Below the pieces are notes generated by a model. The model made no database searches. It saw only the letters and a list, made by a program, of their open reading frames with translations, and had not been told where the DNA came from. Below, one piece after another: positions 11,801 through 24,290 of a stretch of 64,000 nucleotides of DNA (the stretch's first letter is position 1; each line of letters begins with the position of its first letter). Made by a program: the position numbers and the translations under genes. The stretch covers positions 18,268,001-18,332,000 of the forward strand of contig NC_134704.1 in NCBI RefSeq assembly GCF_043290135.1, given 5' to 3'. This stretch comes from Rhipicephalus microplus. Lineage: Eukaryota; Arthropoda; Arachnida; Ixodida; Ixodidae.

Positions 11801-12439
11801 TTAGAAGACATGAGCACAATGCTGCTCGCTTTACCGTTAAGGAATTTATCATGCAGGCACATTTATTTTACCTTACCTTGTGTAATGTTCTGACTATTTA
11901 AGTCACACATGCCATGGTTCCGACCTTTTTTATTGCTGCATGTAGAATGAAGGAGCGTTTTCGGCAGTAGCCCAAACGTCTTACAAGGTGGCCTAACCTG
12001 TATAACGCTGCTGGTGCGATTAAAATGACACCCAAATAAAGTATTAACACATTGGTGAAGGCTAGTTGGTTCATAAATTAGAGCAAAGACAGTAACCGCG
12101 CAAAAGTAACAAGTACGACGAAGAAACAGAGACACGGGCACTTGCACAAATTTGTCTTTGCAAAACGCAGAAACTTATCCTATACCAATTAAACGAAGTG
12201 GTGCTTGGAATCGGCCTAGTACCAGGTAAAATACTTTTACCTTCCACGTGCAACAAATAAACGTGCAAGCCAATTGGGGCAAATATTGGTACGAAGACCG
12301 AAAACTGGTGGCCTTCCCCTCTTCTTTGCGTTCACGTTCCCCTACCTGCATTTTCCCACTGTTTTGCTGTACTATACATCATACAACGCCATGCTATGCA
12401 TCACCCCTTCCCCTCATTTACCTCTTTCTCAAGCTTACA
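8831..12439. other. Long gene-free stretch, nothing recognised
   Basis: AT-rich sequence with poly(T)/poly(A) runs. No open frame on either strand shows a domain, a zinc or catalytic motif, or exon-like splice borders that I can defend. Confidence 0.45.
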
Positions 12440-12539
12440 TTACTCCACACGCTTGCCTTTCTTTCTTGCACCTGGCTATATATAGTATTCTACACATGGC
12501 TATGATTTGAATAATTTTCCCCCTCCTCCTTTCCAGCTC

Positions 12540-12722
12540 AACCTTACATGCGCTCCTCCTCATCCTCACTTTCCTTTCCCATCCCCTTGCTACACTATGC
12601 TATTCAGTGTAATGTCATGCTTTACTACTTCTCCATCTCGTGTGCCTCCACCTCAACGTTGAATGCACTTCTCGTCTTCCTCACTTCCATTTCCTTTCCC
12701 TTTGCTACACTATGCTATAAAT
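12540..12722. repeat. Imperfect tandem repeat, about 117-bp period
   Basis: TTGCTACACTATGCTAT occurs at about 12586-12602 and 12703-12719, each preceded by a CTTCC/CTTTCC-rich tract and CCTCAC. A weaker third unit may lie before 12500. The whole tract is pyrimidine-rich. Confidence 0.65.
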
Positions 12723-14458
12723 GACTGTGCTTTTGTTTACCTTTTAATCACCTCCTTTCACTCCTTCTCCGCCCTACATCTGTCCTCCTCACCGTACTTC
12801 CCCTTCGCAACCTTCTTCCTCGACTAGACGATGATTGTTTTTTGCCTTTGCGTGCCTTGGCACAGCTAGGCTGGGCTGACCTTATGATAACGTGACTCCT
12901 CCTCGCTCAGCTGGTTGTGGTGGTACGACAACGAAGTTTTGCTAAGCTTACACAGTGCCGCTGTTAAAGCAACGACTGGGGATGTACGAACGAACGACAA
13001 AATAGCATCTTTTTTTTCTTCAGGGAATAACATAATAAAGTGCGAACAGAACCTTATAATAGTTGGGCAGTTCGCACCACGTAGTTGCTCGCTTAACTGG
13101 TGCGCCATCTGTTTTCAAGCGCTGCCAAAACGACTGGTTCGCACGCCGACATATAGTGCAGTCCTATCAAGAACGTTTTCTACACGGAATCACCAGTCTC
13201 TGCAAAAAGCCACGGTGTTTCATTCTTCGATTCCGCCGAGTGGCTACTCACCTGATTCTGTTTCTCTTTTGAGGAAGCTCCCCCGTGGGTGTTCAGAGTC
13301 ACTCACCAATAATGAATGGTTTCTGTTGTGTCCCAGTCTATGGAACAGAACGGTCAATGTACTGCTCACGCGCGAGACTCTCTCACACGCCTTGTTCGTG
13401 TTTCTTTTCCGACTGTTTTGTTTCCTCTGTTATACCTTTGCATTTATTCTCTACCGCAGATATACACAAGGCCACTGCTATAGGAGATTACAGCTCTCGG
13501 CATGGGTGCTTTAGCTACACTACTCGGGGTGTTCTTGCGTTCTATGTGGGCACTTGTTAGCTCTTTTTTACGCCTTTTTACTTCGTTAAACGGGGGATGC
13601 GTTGGCGGGTTTTACATGAATATAAAAACAATGCTGAAAACCTATACTCTTTGTTCAGTCTTGAACGTTGTATGAAGTTTGCGACAATCAGTGTTCTAAA
13701 TGACAATTAGTATCACGTTAAAGTTTTACTAAGCCGTCTTCCTGAAAAAAAATATGGCATTTAACTATGGACATATTAGACTACATTTAGGTGACGTTTC
13801 AGGCGTTCATAATCTTCCAATAATGAATACAAACAATTAACATGTTTAAACATCCTTATACTATATAACAACATTCAATTACTGCACACAGATGAAATGG
13901 CTGCCTATAAAGACCATGAAAGAGATACAATGTCGTCAGCTAATGCATAGATAGGTACCAAAGGCGCTTATTTCTTCGTGCATTTGCCGTTTTTTGCTGG
14001 GGCACGTCGATCGAAATAAGTGGCGCAGTCCATACGTAGGCATATTCGAATAAAAAAAAATAAAAGGTGTTGAAGCCACTCCACGTTCTGTAAAAGCACT
14101 GAAGAAGTAATTTTTTGTGATGCCATTGTGTGCAAAATGTTGCACGTGAGTTCACATTCTGCGCCAACATCCATAACTGTGCTTCCGTTTGATCTTATAA
14201 TATTTTTGTGGACGTTCACGTTGTCTTTCATGAATATTTCCTAAATCAGCTACGTATATAATGTTGCGGGGTAATACTATCACCCTTTATCTTTTCTCAT
14301 ACCACTGCTCGCTCTTGCATTTCAAATTAGCAGCTCACGTGTGCACGAAAATATCACTGCTGACTTTACTCGAGCCTTTACTGAGTTCCGTTACTTCTGT
14401 GAGTGTCAGCTCTCAAGCTTGAGCGAGGTTACGCACGGCAGTGGCTGTGTACGTTACC
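12723..14458. other. No gene recognised
   Basis: Contains a 199-codon open frame (12915-13514, plus) that overlaps other long frames and has no recognised domain. It is not annotated as a gene. Confidence 0.4.
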
Positions 14459-14715
14459 TCGTGACATAACTGTGGCTAAGGTACTCGGCTGCTGACAAGC
14501 AGGTCACGGGTGCGAATTCCGGCTGCGGCGACTGCATTTCCGATGGAGGCGGAAATGTTGTAGGCCCGTGTGCTCAGATTTGGGGGCACGTTAAGAACCC
14601 CAGGTGGTCGTAATTTCCGGACCCCTCCACTACGGTGTCTCTCATAATGATATGTTAGTTTTGGGACGTTAAACCCCACATATCGTATCATCATCATCAT
14701 CATCGTGACATAACT
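14459..14715 (+). mobile_element. Family A SINE with 13-bp target-site duplication
   Basis: SINE body 14472-14702, slightly 5'-truncated within box A (starts GTGGCTAAGGTACTCGGCTG), with box B reading GGTCACGGGTGCGAATTCC. The 3' end is an (ATC)n tail. Flanked by TCGTGACATAACT at 14459-14471 and 14703-14715. Confidence 0.9.
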
Positions 14716-17039
14716 CGGGACATAACCGGGGAAAGAAAGCACCGCTGCTTTCTGCTTCGTAAGTGGTCTTTGTGTTTATGAGTGGTACGGGTAATGTACG
14801 ACAGCACTTGCTCTTGAGTTAAGCCGTTCAAAGTCAAAGCACAACTGTGAAACGTATTATGAAGGTTTCTTAAGCTAGCATAACCCGCATTCAGGCTGCA
14901 TTAACTCTTAAGTGCATATATCTTGCCACAATCCTCCATGAACTTTCTCATCTTTTTTTTTATTTTCACTGCTTAATTGATTTCCTTCATTGCAGAGTAG
15001 CAAACCCAATGCATTTCTGCTTGACATTCTTGTTTTTTTTTCTTTCCTCTTCATTCTCTACCTCCAAGCATATGGTCTGCTGAGATCGACATCTTTATGC
15101 CAGCTGACTTTCCACTCATAAACTATTTTTTTAAATTCAAGAACAAGCAACAAGAAAGTATGAGAGTATGCCTCAGCGAACCACAGAAGCAGATTCAGAA
15201 GCCACTAACATTTAAAATGGCTGCGAAATTAGCAAAAACATATGAAGAAAACACTATCGCAACTCGAAGGTGACACGACAGACACCATTCGCTGTAATTT
15301 GTCATCTGCTGCTGAAACGCGAGGTCGGTCGAGGGTGAAACTTTTTATGCACAGCCCTCCGAATAATGTACGCCCGTGCAATTTGTGTGAAAAAGGAACA
15401 GAGCGCTCCGTTAATCGTTTAGATCGACTCTTGATCTTAGCTGCGTAGTTTGTTTTGTTTGTTTTACTCCGCAGCTGGGCGGCCTTTTTCTCCGGGTATG
15501 CTTTCTTTATCGCGTGTTTTAATGTCAGCGTAGATGCTTTGCGAGATGTAGCTAACTACGTACTTGCGTTTTCCATAAAGAGGGCACAGTTTATAACGAC
15601 AAAGAAATGAACGAAATGAAATGGGCAGAAAGAAAGATATCCGCGCGCTTTACGATCGCTGTAGTTTTTTTTAATCAGTCTATCAGCTTTTATCTCTCTT
15701 CGAAGAGATGTGAGGGAGATATGAGGGTAGCCGATAAAAACCCGCAGGACTGCGCCTTGACAATCTCCGGCTCCCTGCAAAGTCTAGCAGCGAAATTATC
15801 CAAATAGAACAAACAACTATGCTGAAAAAAATACATTTGAATTCAATGCACTAAGACAAGAAATCAACATATAGAGATAACTCGGTGAACATCGAAGTAT
15901 TTGTTTCTTTATGACTCATTACACGTAGGGAGACACGCATAATGAAGTTCAGAGCCATTTAGATAAAACGTTTTTTCTCGGTCGTTTCACTTCTCGTGTC
16001 TGGGATACGTAGCGCTAATTATCCTAATTTGTTTTCGATTCCAATGATGATGAACGGAAATAGAAGTAAATGCATGGTGGTGGGAGACAGTGCATCTACG
16101 TGGTGTTGTTATCAGGATTACACTATAGCGAAGCGTGTGTTGTGTATATGCAAGGAAATCAGCTGCCAGTGAAGGATGTTATCAGTGAAGTGTTTGAAGT
16201 TAAAGAAAAAAACTTGGTAGGAAGGAAGAAAAAAAAGTGCATGGGTGTGAGTCATGCATTTAGGCCATCATCGTCATCATCATTGTCAGTCAAGGGGCGC
16301 TAAAACATGTTCAATGACTTAGTCCGAAAAGAACAAAGACAGACGAAAACATTAGTGATGTCTCGCAACTAAAGCTTTATTAGCGCAAGAACACATTTTG
16401 AAGCACAACCGAAATGCGCATACATAAAATAGATATTTCATGAAATATTTTCATTAAATATGTATGCTTTATTATTTACTTCAGAGTACAGGTAGGAATG
16501 ACTGCTTTGTAGTCGCTGTGGTAGAGCGCGAATGGTGCCGGGACCATTTTCATCAGGAGTAATTTGTTCCTTTCGTCAAGCACATTTAAAACACACTAGG
16601 AATGTCATTCAACGTCCTCGTGTGAAATGCAGAGCGGTCGCAACGTAATCTTTACTGGGAACGCATGAGAGAGTGTTAACATTGTTCGCAGGCACGTTGT
16701 CAATCAGAATCTGGCTGTGATGAGTGTGTTGTGGTTTTCTTTGTCGAAACGAGTACGGAGCTCTATTCTGCATACTCACCCGATTTCAAAGAAAGATACA
16801 TCGTTTGCCTTCATCTGTTGAAGAGCCCCTAAATCATTCATTGAGCGAGATCCAGTTGTGGAGTTGCAGTTGTTCACGCGTCTGCAGAGAATGCGTTCGT
16901 CGGCTCGCCTGCTAGCCCTTCCTCATCGTTCACGGTGAATACGCAAAGAGCATGCGCATCTGCCAGCAGAGGAGCACGCTGGCGTGGTTGTCTGTTGGTT
17001 GATCAGGAGCCTACTGTTTTGTTTTGCGGCGTGAGCTAC
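14716..17039. other. No gene recognised
   Basis: AT-rich, with isolated short open frames only. A weak tRNA-like string (GTGGTAGAGCGCGAATGG) near 16519 is too short to call. Confidence 0.45.
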
Positions 17040-17204
17040 ACTGGCATAGGTTGAGCAGTTTCGCATGGCTAATCATGATCAGTTCTGCGCAAGCACAAGG
17101 ACTAGTGATGTCACACGGCGGACAGCACGCGATTTGGAGGATGCCTGGAAGCTCTTGCAGTGGACTTGTCACTAGTGGATTGGCGCTTCACTCGAGTGAC
17201 ATCA

Positions 17205-17300
17205 CTTGCTCGCTAGTCAGTCCGTCGATTCGTTCGTTCATCCGCGGTTGGTCCTTCCGTCCGTGGTTCTTCCGTCCGTATATCACGCTGCATATATCCT
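17205..17300. repeat. TCCGT-type minisatellite-like tract
   Basis: Contains repeated CGTTCGTTCATCCG, TTCCGTCCGTGGTTC and TTCCGTCCGTATATC units. The wording is close to the core of the fold-back element at 48583-48648. Confidence 0.55.
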
Positions 17301-17719
17301 GGCATATGCGAGCTAAGCCTCTGCTATTTTTTTAGGGGCGTTCCTCCTCTAAGTCTAACCTTGTGCGTCACGCGGAACTGAGAGAAGAAGACACAAGAAA
17401 GAAATGAAGGCAGCATCTAACGAACAGTATGATAGACAGTGCTGTTTCATAGAAGTACATACAAACTGCAGTTGAGTGAGGGTATTCTATAGACGGCGCT
17501 GTACCACTACACTCTGACTGGCTGCTGCGCAGGCTGTGTCTGAGTATGCGGAGAACGAGTGCCTCTCTCAGACTCCCGTATAGTCGCCGTACGTGGCAGG
17601 TTGTTAGTGGGGAATGGACGAAGCAGCGCGGCGGGCGCATTGAAGACGCTTGCGCTCGGCTTCCTTGGCTCGCGTCTCGTCGGTGTTACCCGCACGCCGT
17701 CTGCATTCTCGAACGTGCA

Positions 17720-17795
17720 TGGATACACGCACGGGCGGATGGACGGACGAATGCTTCGCCCCACTTATCATCATTCACTTCGTGGATAAGCTGTA
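17720..17795 (+). repeat. Half copy of the fold-back repeat (family D)
   Basis: A GGCGGATGGACGGACGAATG core is followed by CTTCGCCCCACTTATCATCATTCACTTCGTGGATAAGCTG in two pieces. This is the same order as the core and right arm of the element at 48545-48687. No left arm is evident. Confidence 0.7.
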
Positions 17796-17859
17796 TTTTT
17801 TTGACAGCGTGCTTTTCTGAGAGACGAAAGCGTTGGCTAGCATAAATACGCCTTCGCTG

Positions 17860-18537
17860 TAATATAGCATAGCCTGAAAGAAATTGAAGTTTCTGTAGCA
17901 AAACCAGCACATTTAACAAGTGAGAGACAGTGCCGCCTTGCTTCTTAAATCATAGAGTGAATAGCTTTCTCTGGTGCTAAATACTGCATTACCTATAATG
18001 CACCCTTTGAAGAAAATTGTGTGCAAACATGACGGAGTCCGTCGTTCATGTCTGGCAAGTTCAAGGTTAGCGCTGCTATCAAGGGCAACAGCAACATGGC
18101 TATCTCGCAGAGAACCACTAGTAATCAACAAAGGCAGATGAAGAGTGTCCTGTATTTAGCTAGAACAACTTCCGTTGTTAATGTTTGTAAGTGTAGTACG
18201 TTTTGTAAGAGTAGGCAAGTTTTGTAAGAGTAGGGAAGTAGGCAAGTTTCACACCACGTGGTGTGGTTCAGCCATCCCCTAAATAGCGCCAGTTTTTGTG
18301 TATCACTCCACTTAGTCTCTCAGTGGTCCCACTGATGTTCACAACGTCGATAGGGAAAATAACAAGAAAATCCGCCAGGCCTGCACAGAGCTCGCAGAAC
18401 AGTCACAGCTTAAGCCGGCTGAGTGGTCTTCGTCAAGCCTTTCGCAAGCTCCCTTAAAGCACCTACTTCGAGTAGAGTTTCGAGGTACCTGCAACGAAAT
18501 AAATCATCACATTTCACGAGGTACCGAAGCAACCATT
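17860..18537. other. No gene recognised
   Basis: Only a short local duplication of GTAGGCAAGTTT..GTAAGAGTAGG near 18205-18250. Confidence 0.4.
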
Positions 18538-18641
18538 AGGGTAGGGTGGAGTTAAACGAGACATGGGGCAATACGCGACACTTTGACTTTGCCGACCTGT
18601 GTAGGTAATAGCATAAAAACTTTTTTTGTTTTTCTATTTAA

Positions 18642-18916
18642 GTGGTACCTACTGGCACCACCGCGGTGGTCTAGTGGCTAAGGTACTCGGCTGCTGAGCC
18701 GCAGGTCGCGGGTTAGATTCCCGGCTGCGGCGGCTGCATTTCCGATAAAGGCGGCAATGTTGTAGGCCCGTGTGCTCAGATTTGGGTGCACGTTAAAGAA
18801 CCCCAGGTGGTCGACATTTCCGGATCCCTCCACTACGGCGTCTCTCATAATCATATGGTGGTTTTGGGAAGTTAAACCCCACATATTAATCAACCAATCA
18901 ATGTGGTAGCTACTGG
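18642..18916 (+). mobile_element. Full-length family A SINE with 14-bp target-site duplication
   Basis: SINE 18656-18902 starts with the complete head CCACCGCGGTGGTCTAGTGG and ends with a short ATCAACCAATCAAT tail. Flanks GTGGTACCTACTGG (18642-18655) and GTGGTAGCTACTGG (18903-18916) differ at one base. It sits inside the DNA-transposon relic, so it is younger. Confidence 0.92.
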
Positions 18917-19751
18917 TGGTCGCCTACGTTTTTATGTGTAAACGTTTATCATTGCTCACCGCGTTTGCATGGTAAAAATTACGTGGCTGGTGTTGGTGTG
19001 TTCGTGAACCGCCCAAAATCGGCGATATTTTGCTCGGTCAAATTTCGGGATCCATACATGAAGCCACTCCGACATCAGTTCAGCTTACGCATTTATTTTG
19101 TTACGTTATACTACACTCTACATTCTACCTAAAATTTGGTTCATTTACTTCGCGGTGCCCAAGCGGATTTTTTTTTTGAATTCGAACATGTGAGAGGAGC
19201 AAAACCCGACAAAAATGCATAAAAATGCCTTATAGAGAGTCTGGTTTTGTAAACCATTTACTCATACTAAATATATATTATATTTTTTAGGGGGCTTAGA
19301 ACGTACAAAAAATATTCTATATAAATCTTCATGAGTGGGAAACGTCACGAAGAAGCATTGGCTGCTGTTGAGCACAGAACTCACTTCATTCGCGCTACAT
19401 AGAGGCTGTTCCACATTCCCAAGGATGTTCTGAAGAGGTGCATGAAAAAATTGAAAAGATCTCACAGTCAAGGTGTTAACAAACATGTCTTAGAATCGAA
19501 TTTTAGTGACGTTTTTTCATGCAAAAATTTAAAAGATTACAGGCAGTAGGAAATTAGAAATTGATCGTTTACAAAATTTGGCTAATAAAGTGGAAAGCCG
19601 CAAAATACTCATGTAGTTCTCCATCAAAAAGGCAAAAAGAGGTGAAGAATATGCTCCAGAACATCTCTATTCTACAACAATTCAGTAATCTATGGAAGTG
19701 CAAGCGTTCAACAATAGACCCCACTAGCACTAAGAAAGACTGGGTGTGCTT

Positions 19752-19793
19752 GCTCTGCTAGGAGTGTTGGTGCAACAACACTCCTAGCAGAGC
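19752..19793. repeat. Perfect 18-bp hairpin
   Basis: GCTCTGCTAGGAGTGTTG (19752-19769) and its exact complement CAACACTCCTAGCAGAGC (19776-19793) are separated by GTGCAA. It lies in the transposon relic, where the tail-like reading frame breaks. Confidence 0.95.
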
Positions 19794-20165
19794 CGTGTTC
19801 TGTCTGGATTCATTGCGTGAAGAGCAAGGAGTGGGTTCATGCAGACTGCGTGGGGGCCCGTGGAGTGAATTTCAGGTTATACTGTAAAATTTGAGGGAAT
19901 GATATTTTTTCACGCTGTCTCATTTTGATTCATGCTGTGTCTCATTTTGACCCACAGGTTGGGGCGAAATGAGACGTCTGGTTCATTTTTTTATTTATTT
20001 TTAAAAGTGCCCTTTGAACTCCGTCAGAATAATAACATTTGTGCAGCACATACTCCATACCTACAGGAAAGGCTGTGCGTTGACATTTAATGGTAAAGAG
20101 AGAAATTAAAAGTGATGTTCCCAGTTTTCAAATGTTTGTCGCATTTGACCCCACTCTACCTACCA

Positions 20166-20504
20166 TACGTCTTTGTAAGTCAGTATAAAGGCAACATGCC
20201 TACTTTCTCGTTGCGTTAGTGGGTGATGATGAAAATGGAGAACAATTGTGGCCAAGCTCATTGTAATGCGAGGGGAGCTTTAAATCACCTAATACTAACT
20301 CTATTCGCTATATGTGACATGTGGCGCGATTCTACTCTTCTTGTACGTAATATTGCATATTTAAACGCGTTTCCTCGCCGTACTGGAAGCTTATCTGCAC
20401 GCACGCGGGATAAAGTCAATTCACGTTCTTTTTTTCACCCTACTTTACCTTGACTAGCGCCTACAGAAAAAAAACAGCCCACAGCCTCGAAACCACCGTC
20501 TACG
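20166..20504. other. No gene recognised
   Basis: Short AT-rich spacer; the open frame at 20223-20453 has no recognisable content. Confidence 0.4.
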
Positions 20505-20925
20505 TTGCCGCAAACAGCTCTCACCTCGTTTGCTTCCTTCGCCGCTGAATACATCGCTGCGTTTAAGCGTCGACGTCGGGAGCCTAACGACGCTCGTCTC
20601 GTGTGGGGCACGCCCCCTCGCTTGGCTCAGTGCACTTCCCAAAAGCTTTTTTCCCTACTCAGCCCCTTTTTTACCAGCGTTACCTGCACGAAAGCGCGAA
20701 CGGGCACCGTCAGCGGCGAACCGTTTTCTTACTGCCTTTGTCGGAGCGTGTTGGAAGGAGCGCACGCTGTGCTGGCCCGGCGCGTTGGAATATGTAGCGC
20801 GCCTGGCGCGCATTTGGCGAGACCCGGATCCACCACGCTGTTTACGTATAGGCACGATTGCCCTCGGGGCAGTTGGCACCGCATCTGCTCTTGCCAGCAG
20901 CTTTTGCCGCGTTAGCAGAAAGAAA
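20505..20925. other. CpG-rich segment of unknown function
   Basis: Visibly richer in GC and CpG than its AT-rich surroundings. Long open frames occur in several registers on both strands, as expected from GC-rich composition, so none is called. It could be a promoter-associated island, the 5' part of a mobile element, or a non-coding transcript; I cannot tell which. Confidence 0.4.
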
Positions 20926-20929
20926 TTCT

Positions 20930-21015
20930 CCGCCTTTTCTTTTTCCTCTTTCCTTCTTTCTTTCTTTCTTTTCTTCTTTCTTTTTTGCTTGCGAACTTTT
21001 TTCTTTTATTTTATT
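20930..21015. repeat. Pyrimidine tract, TTTC/CTTT-rich
   Basis: Almost uninterrupted C/T on the plus strand, with TTTCTTTC units, directly after the CpG-rich segment. Confidence 0.8.
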
Positions 21016-21654
21016 GAGTATGTATTCGTTGTGTGTATTTACTCTCACATGCTTCTCTCACATGCTCGAATACAAAAAAAAAATTCCGCTTGGGCACCGT
21101 GGACCAAATGAACCAAACAATGGTTGTATTCGTGGTATTTGTTGTTCTTTTTTATATACATTGAGCGCGAACATATAAACGAGGCTGCTAATTGCACGCG
21201 CTCTCGTAGCCTTCCGAACCTTCTTCTAATTGCGAGACCATTCTCGCCCTGTTTTTCCTGAAGGTCACGATTGCTCCACACAACCTTATGCTAAGCACGC
21301 TATGCAAAACGAATTAGCGCAGTCACGCCAGATTATTTGCGCTAAGGTGTATTTTTGATTCGCATGTTGAGTTCACAGAGTGAGCGTGGCGTTAGTGAAG
21401 AAGGAAATGTGTGGATGTTGGGAACTGCTGAAAAATAGGCTCTGCGTATATGCTCTTGATAAGTCGCGAAGTCACAACTTTGCCACATTCTGTAACAAAA
21501 GACATCGTCTAGCTAAGGCGAGGTTGTTGATTGCATGCATACCCCGTTAAGTAAGGATGCTTGTCTTTAGTAAATCCGGTTGTTGGGTTAGATGGTCCAT
21601 GCTACAAGAAAATTAGATCACGAAAACCACAGGGGAAGTGCGTTATAATAATTG
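21016..21654. other. No gene recognised
   Basis: AT-rich; nothing beyond short homopolymers. Confidence 0.4.
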
Positions 21655-21793
21655 TTGGGAATCACCTTCCCAAAAGCACCGTATCATTATGAGAGACGCG
21701 TAGTGGAGAGCTCCGAAAATTTCGACCACCTGGGGTTCTTAAACGTGCACCTCAATCTATGCACACGGGGCTCAAGCATTTTCGCTTTCATAT
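21655..21793 (-). mobile_element. Family A SINE fragment
   Basis: Retains CCCAAAAGCACCGTATCATT, GAGAGACGCGTAGTGGAGAG, TTTCGACCACCTGGGGTTCT and the ACGTGCACCTCAATCT block. The tRNA-like head is missing (5' truncation) and the GATT tail is decayed. Confidence 0.85.
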
Positions 21794-22910
21794 AAACACA
21801 TGGGTGAATTAGGCAAATGAAAGAGCGTCAAATTCGCAACTAACTTTATTCTTGCAAAATCAGCGCAATATGTCCACCGTGCCACACGTGCGCAATAACA
21901 CACCATATGCCACATCGCACAATCGTACTCTGTCAATGCACGTGCTAGTTCAGAAACCTGTAAAAAATCAAATTCGGATGGACGCAATGCCACGGATTTC
22001 AGCGTTCACCTGAATCCGTGCATTGAGTGTGCCTGGTGTGTTATCGCGCATGCGTGGCATGATGGATATATTGCGGTGGTTTCGGAAGAATAAAATTAGT
22101 TGCGAGTTTGACACTCTTTTCTTGCTCCTGTTTTCTTGTGGCTTGTGTCGTCTAATTGTCTAGTAAGTTTGTCTTCCTTACTTCGCAGCGATGAGCTTAA
22201 GGGTGGCATTTCTGAGCAGCCTAATACTTTGATACAGCGCCATATTGTAAATGCTCCAACAAGGTGAATGTCTTTAAAGCTCCATTTATTCTTCCTTCAC
22301 ATTAAAAGAGATTCGCAATAGAGAAGAACGATGTTTTCAATTAAGAAACGAGTGATGAGCAGTTGCAAGTATTTCGCAGCATTATGCAAATCGTCACAAA
22401 AATGTGAGCAATTACCTTCAAGAGTGTCAAATGTTGGTGATTTTATATAGTATCACACGTTTTGCAACCCTAGCCCCAAACTCAATTCTTACCCACTGGC
22501 CATGAACCACGACCCAGATACTAACATTAAATTTGAGGTAGACGTATGATATGTATACCTTCCATTGATGTTGTTGCCGCTTAAATTACGAAAACACGTC
22601 CACCGTTGCTTTAGTAAGCAGAACACGACGTAAAAAATTTTGAAATAACTTTTTTTGTATCAGCAGCTCTATTTATGCTCTCTTAATCTGCATTCTCGAA
22701 TCATCAACTACCGCTTAAATATGCCATTATCATGCCGGTGAAACACGTAATTGAAAGCTCTAGTTCATCTACGGCCATTAAGAGATGACTTGGCGCTCAC
22801 ATCCCATGTTTTTCGGGAGAAAGCGTGCTGTGGAAGCGAGCGTGTGTTGCAACCAACGATCGACAATAGGCGTCTCCCTATCGGCATGCCGGGAAACGCC
22901 CATCTATAGG
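21794..22910. other. No gene recognised
   Basis: AT-rich; no recognisable open frame or repeat. Confidence 0.4.
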
Positions 22911-22975
22911 TTGGTTAACCTCCCTGCCTTTCTTTTCCCTCTATTTTCTTTCCTTCCTTCCTTCCCATCGCCCTT
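22905..22975 (+). repeat. Shared retroelement-like 3' tail followed by a pyrimidine tract
   Basis: TTGGTTAACCTCCCTGCCTT followed by TTCC-rich simple sequence. The same phrase (CTGGTTAACCTCTCTGCCCA) followed by (CT)n occurs at 32988-33030, which suggests the 3' end of a dispersed element. Confidence 0.5.
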
Positions 22976-24009
22976 ACGCGCGTTGCTTCGGCCGACTTGC
23001 CTACAAGTTGCCGATCAGTACGCATCGTAAAACATTGTGGACCGGTAATGTCTCGATTACGACACGTTAGCATGCCACACGGAAGGACAAACACAATTTG
23101 TTTACTATGTGTATTAGTGCTTTGCGTGCATACTTGAAAAACACAACTTCTGTAGTTGAAAATTTTAGCTCACCCATGATTCGGTGGTGTTATGCCATTT
23201 AACACATTGCTTGCAGCTTGAAGTATTACGTTGGTAATAGGAGCGTGGACAAAGAGATGGCCGAGAAAAAAATGCATGCAGGAAGGTTAACATGACATAA
23301 GTGACCTGTTTGCTAACCTGCACAAGGTTGGGTAGTAAGTGTAGAAAAGATTACACAGTGAGAGAAAAGAAAAAATAAAAAGAAAAAAGTGGGGCAGTTT
23401 TATATATTAGTATTGCGAAGACTGCGGTAAAAGCGAAAGTGGTGGCATTCCCCCTCTCTTTACGCTCACTTTCTTATTTCTCTGTCTTTCTCCCTCTCTT
23501 CTGCACTGATATTGTCTCGGCCATGCCGCCGTCGATTTACATCCTAACATTTGGCCATGGCTGTTTTCGTCTTCAATTGTGGTGCACGAAGGACGAGTAA
23601 TGTAATTTGCACAGTTTCTGTGGTACTTGCCAGTTCGTGATGATGATAGTTTTCTGATGACCATGAAAATTTTACGGCCGACTTTAACGGCTTCGCTGAC
23701 TTAAAGAAAAAAAGCGTAGACCCGCGCACACTGGAAGTACATTCCTTTAACAGTCGTTAAAATGAGCCAGTGGAGCGGGCGAACTCACACTTGCACAGCT
23801 GCCTTCTGCTATGTTAAGTCACCTCCAGAGCATAATATTGTTCCCTCTAACAGAAGTTCATCGTCAAAAAAATTATAGAAGCCTTATTTAATTACTTAAG
23901 ACAACTGGACGGCAAAAACCACCTTCTACTTTTTGTTCTGAGTCGATTTATTGATCCTGTTGCGCCCCGTACAGAAAACTTTCTGCTCCTAGAATTGTTT
24001 CGCACTGCT
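22976..24009. other. No gene recognised
   Basis: AT-rich; nothing recognisable. Confidence 0.4.
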
Positions 24010-24290
24010 TCGAAGATCGGAGGCACTTGACGTGGTTACGTACCGCCGCCGCGATGGCACCGTCTTCAGCAAAGCTATATATATGTGTGTGTCATGTGAT
24101 GACATCTTCACATGACGCCATGTCACGGGATGTTACAGGGACTTCACAAATTTTGGCGATCTGTGGCGTCACAATGACGTCATATAATGACGTCATCTCG
24201 TGAATATTTTTTTTCATTGATCATTTCTGATGCCGCGGAACTTGAACGCCGCCGACGCGAGAAACACTGCAGGTTTCGCCGTAAAAAAAA
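24010..24290 (+). repeat. Dispersed repeat, family E, with TGACGTCA palindromes
   Basis: AAGATCGGAGGCACTTGACG, TCATGTGATGACATC, two perfect TGACGTCA octamers near 24175-24200 and a CGCCGCCGACGCGAG end. A related piece in the opposite orientation lies at 29440-29590 (AAGATCGGAGGCATTG and GTGATGATGTCACC on the minus strand). Confidence 0.5.

Larger units (their letters stand above)
18540..20165 (+). mobile_element. Relic of a pogo/Tigger-like DNA transposon
   Basis: Ends are inverted repeats: the left end GGTAGGGTGGAGTTAAACGA and the complement of the right end GGTAGAGTGGGGTCAAATGC agree at most positions, with mainly transitions between them. Subterminal TCTCATTTTGA motifs occur twice near 19920-19945. 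Inside, fragments on the plus strand near 19720-19890 read like a cysteine-containing tail (DWVCLLC, then after a frame change WIHC..KEWVHADC) of the kind at the C-terminus of some pogo/jerky-type transposases. No intact transposase remains, and a family A SINE has inserted at 18656. The superfamily is an inference from end sequence and tail. Confidence 0.6.

Noticed and set aside
12915..13514. 199-codon open frame
   Set aside because: Several other frames are open over the same stretch, the translation is compositionally odd and no domain or splice context supports it.
20530..21111. 193-codon open frame in the CpG-rich block
   Set aside because: Three other registers are open too; it runs into a pyrimidine tract giving Phe/Leu/Ser runs. 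GC-rich composition explains it.
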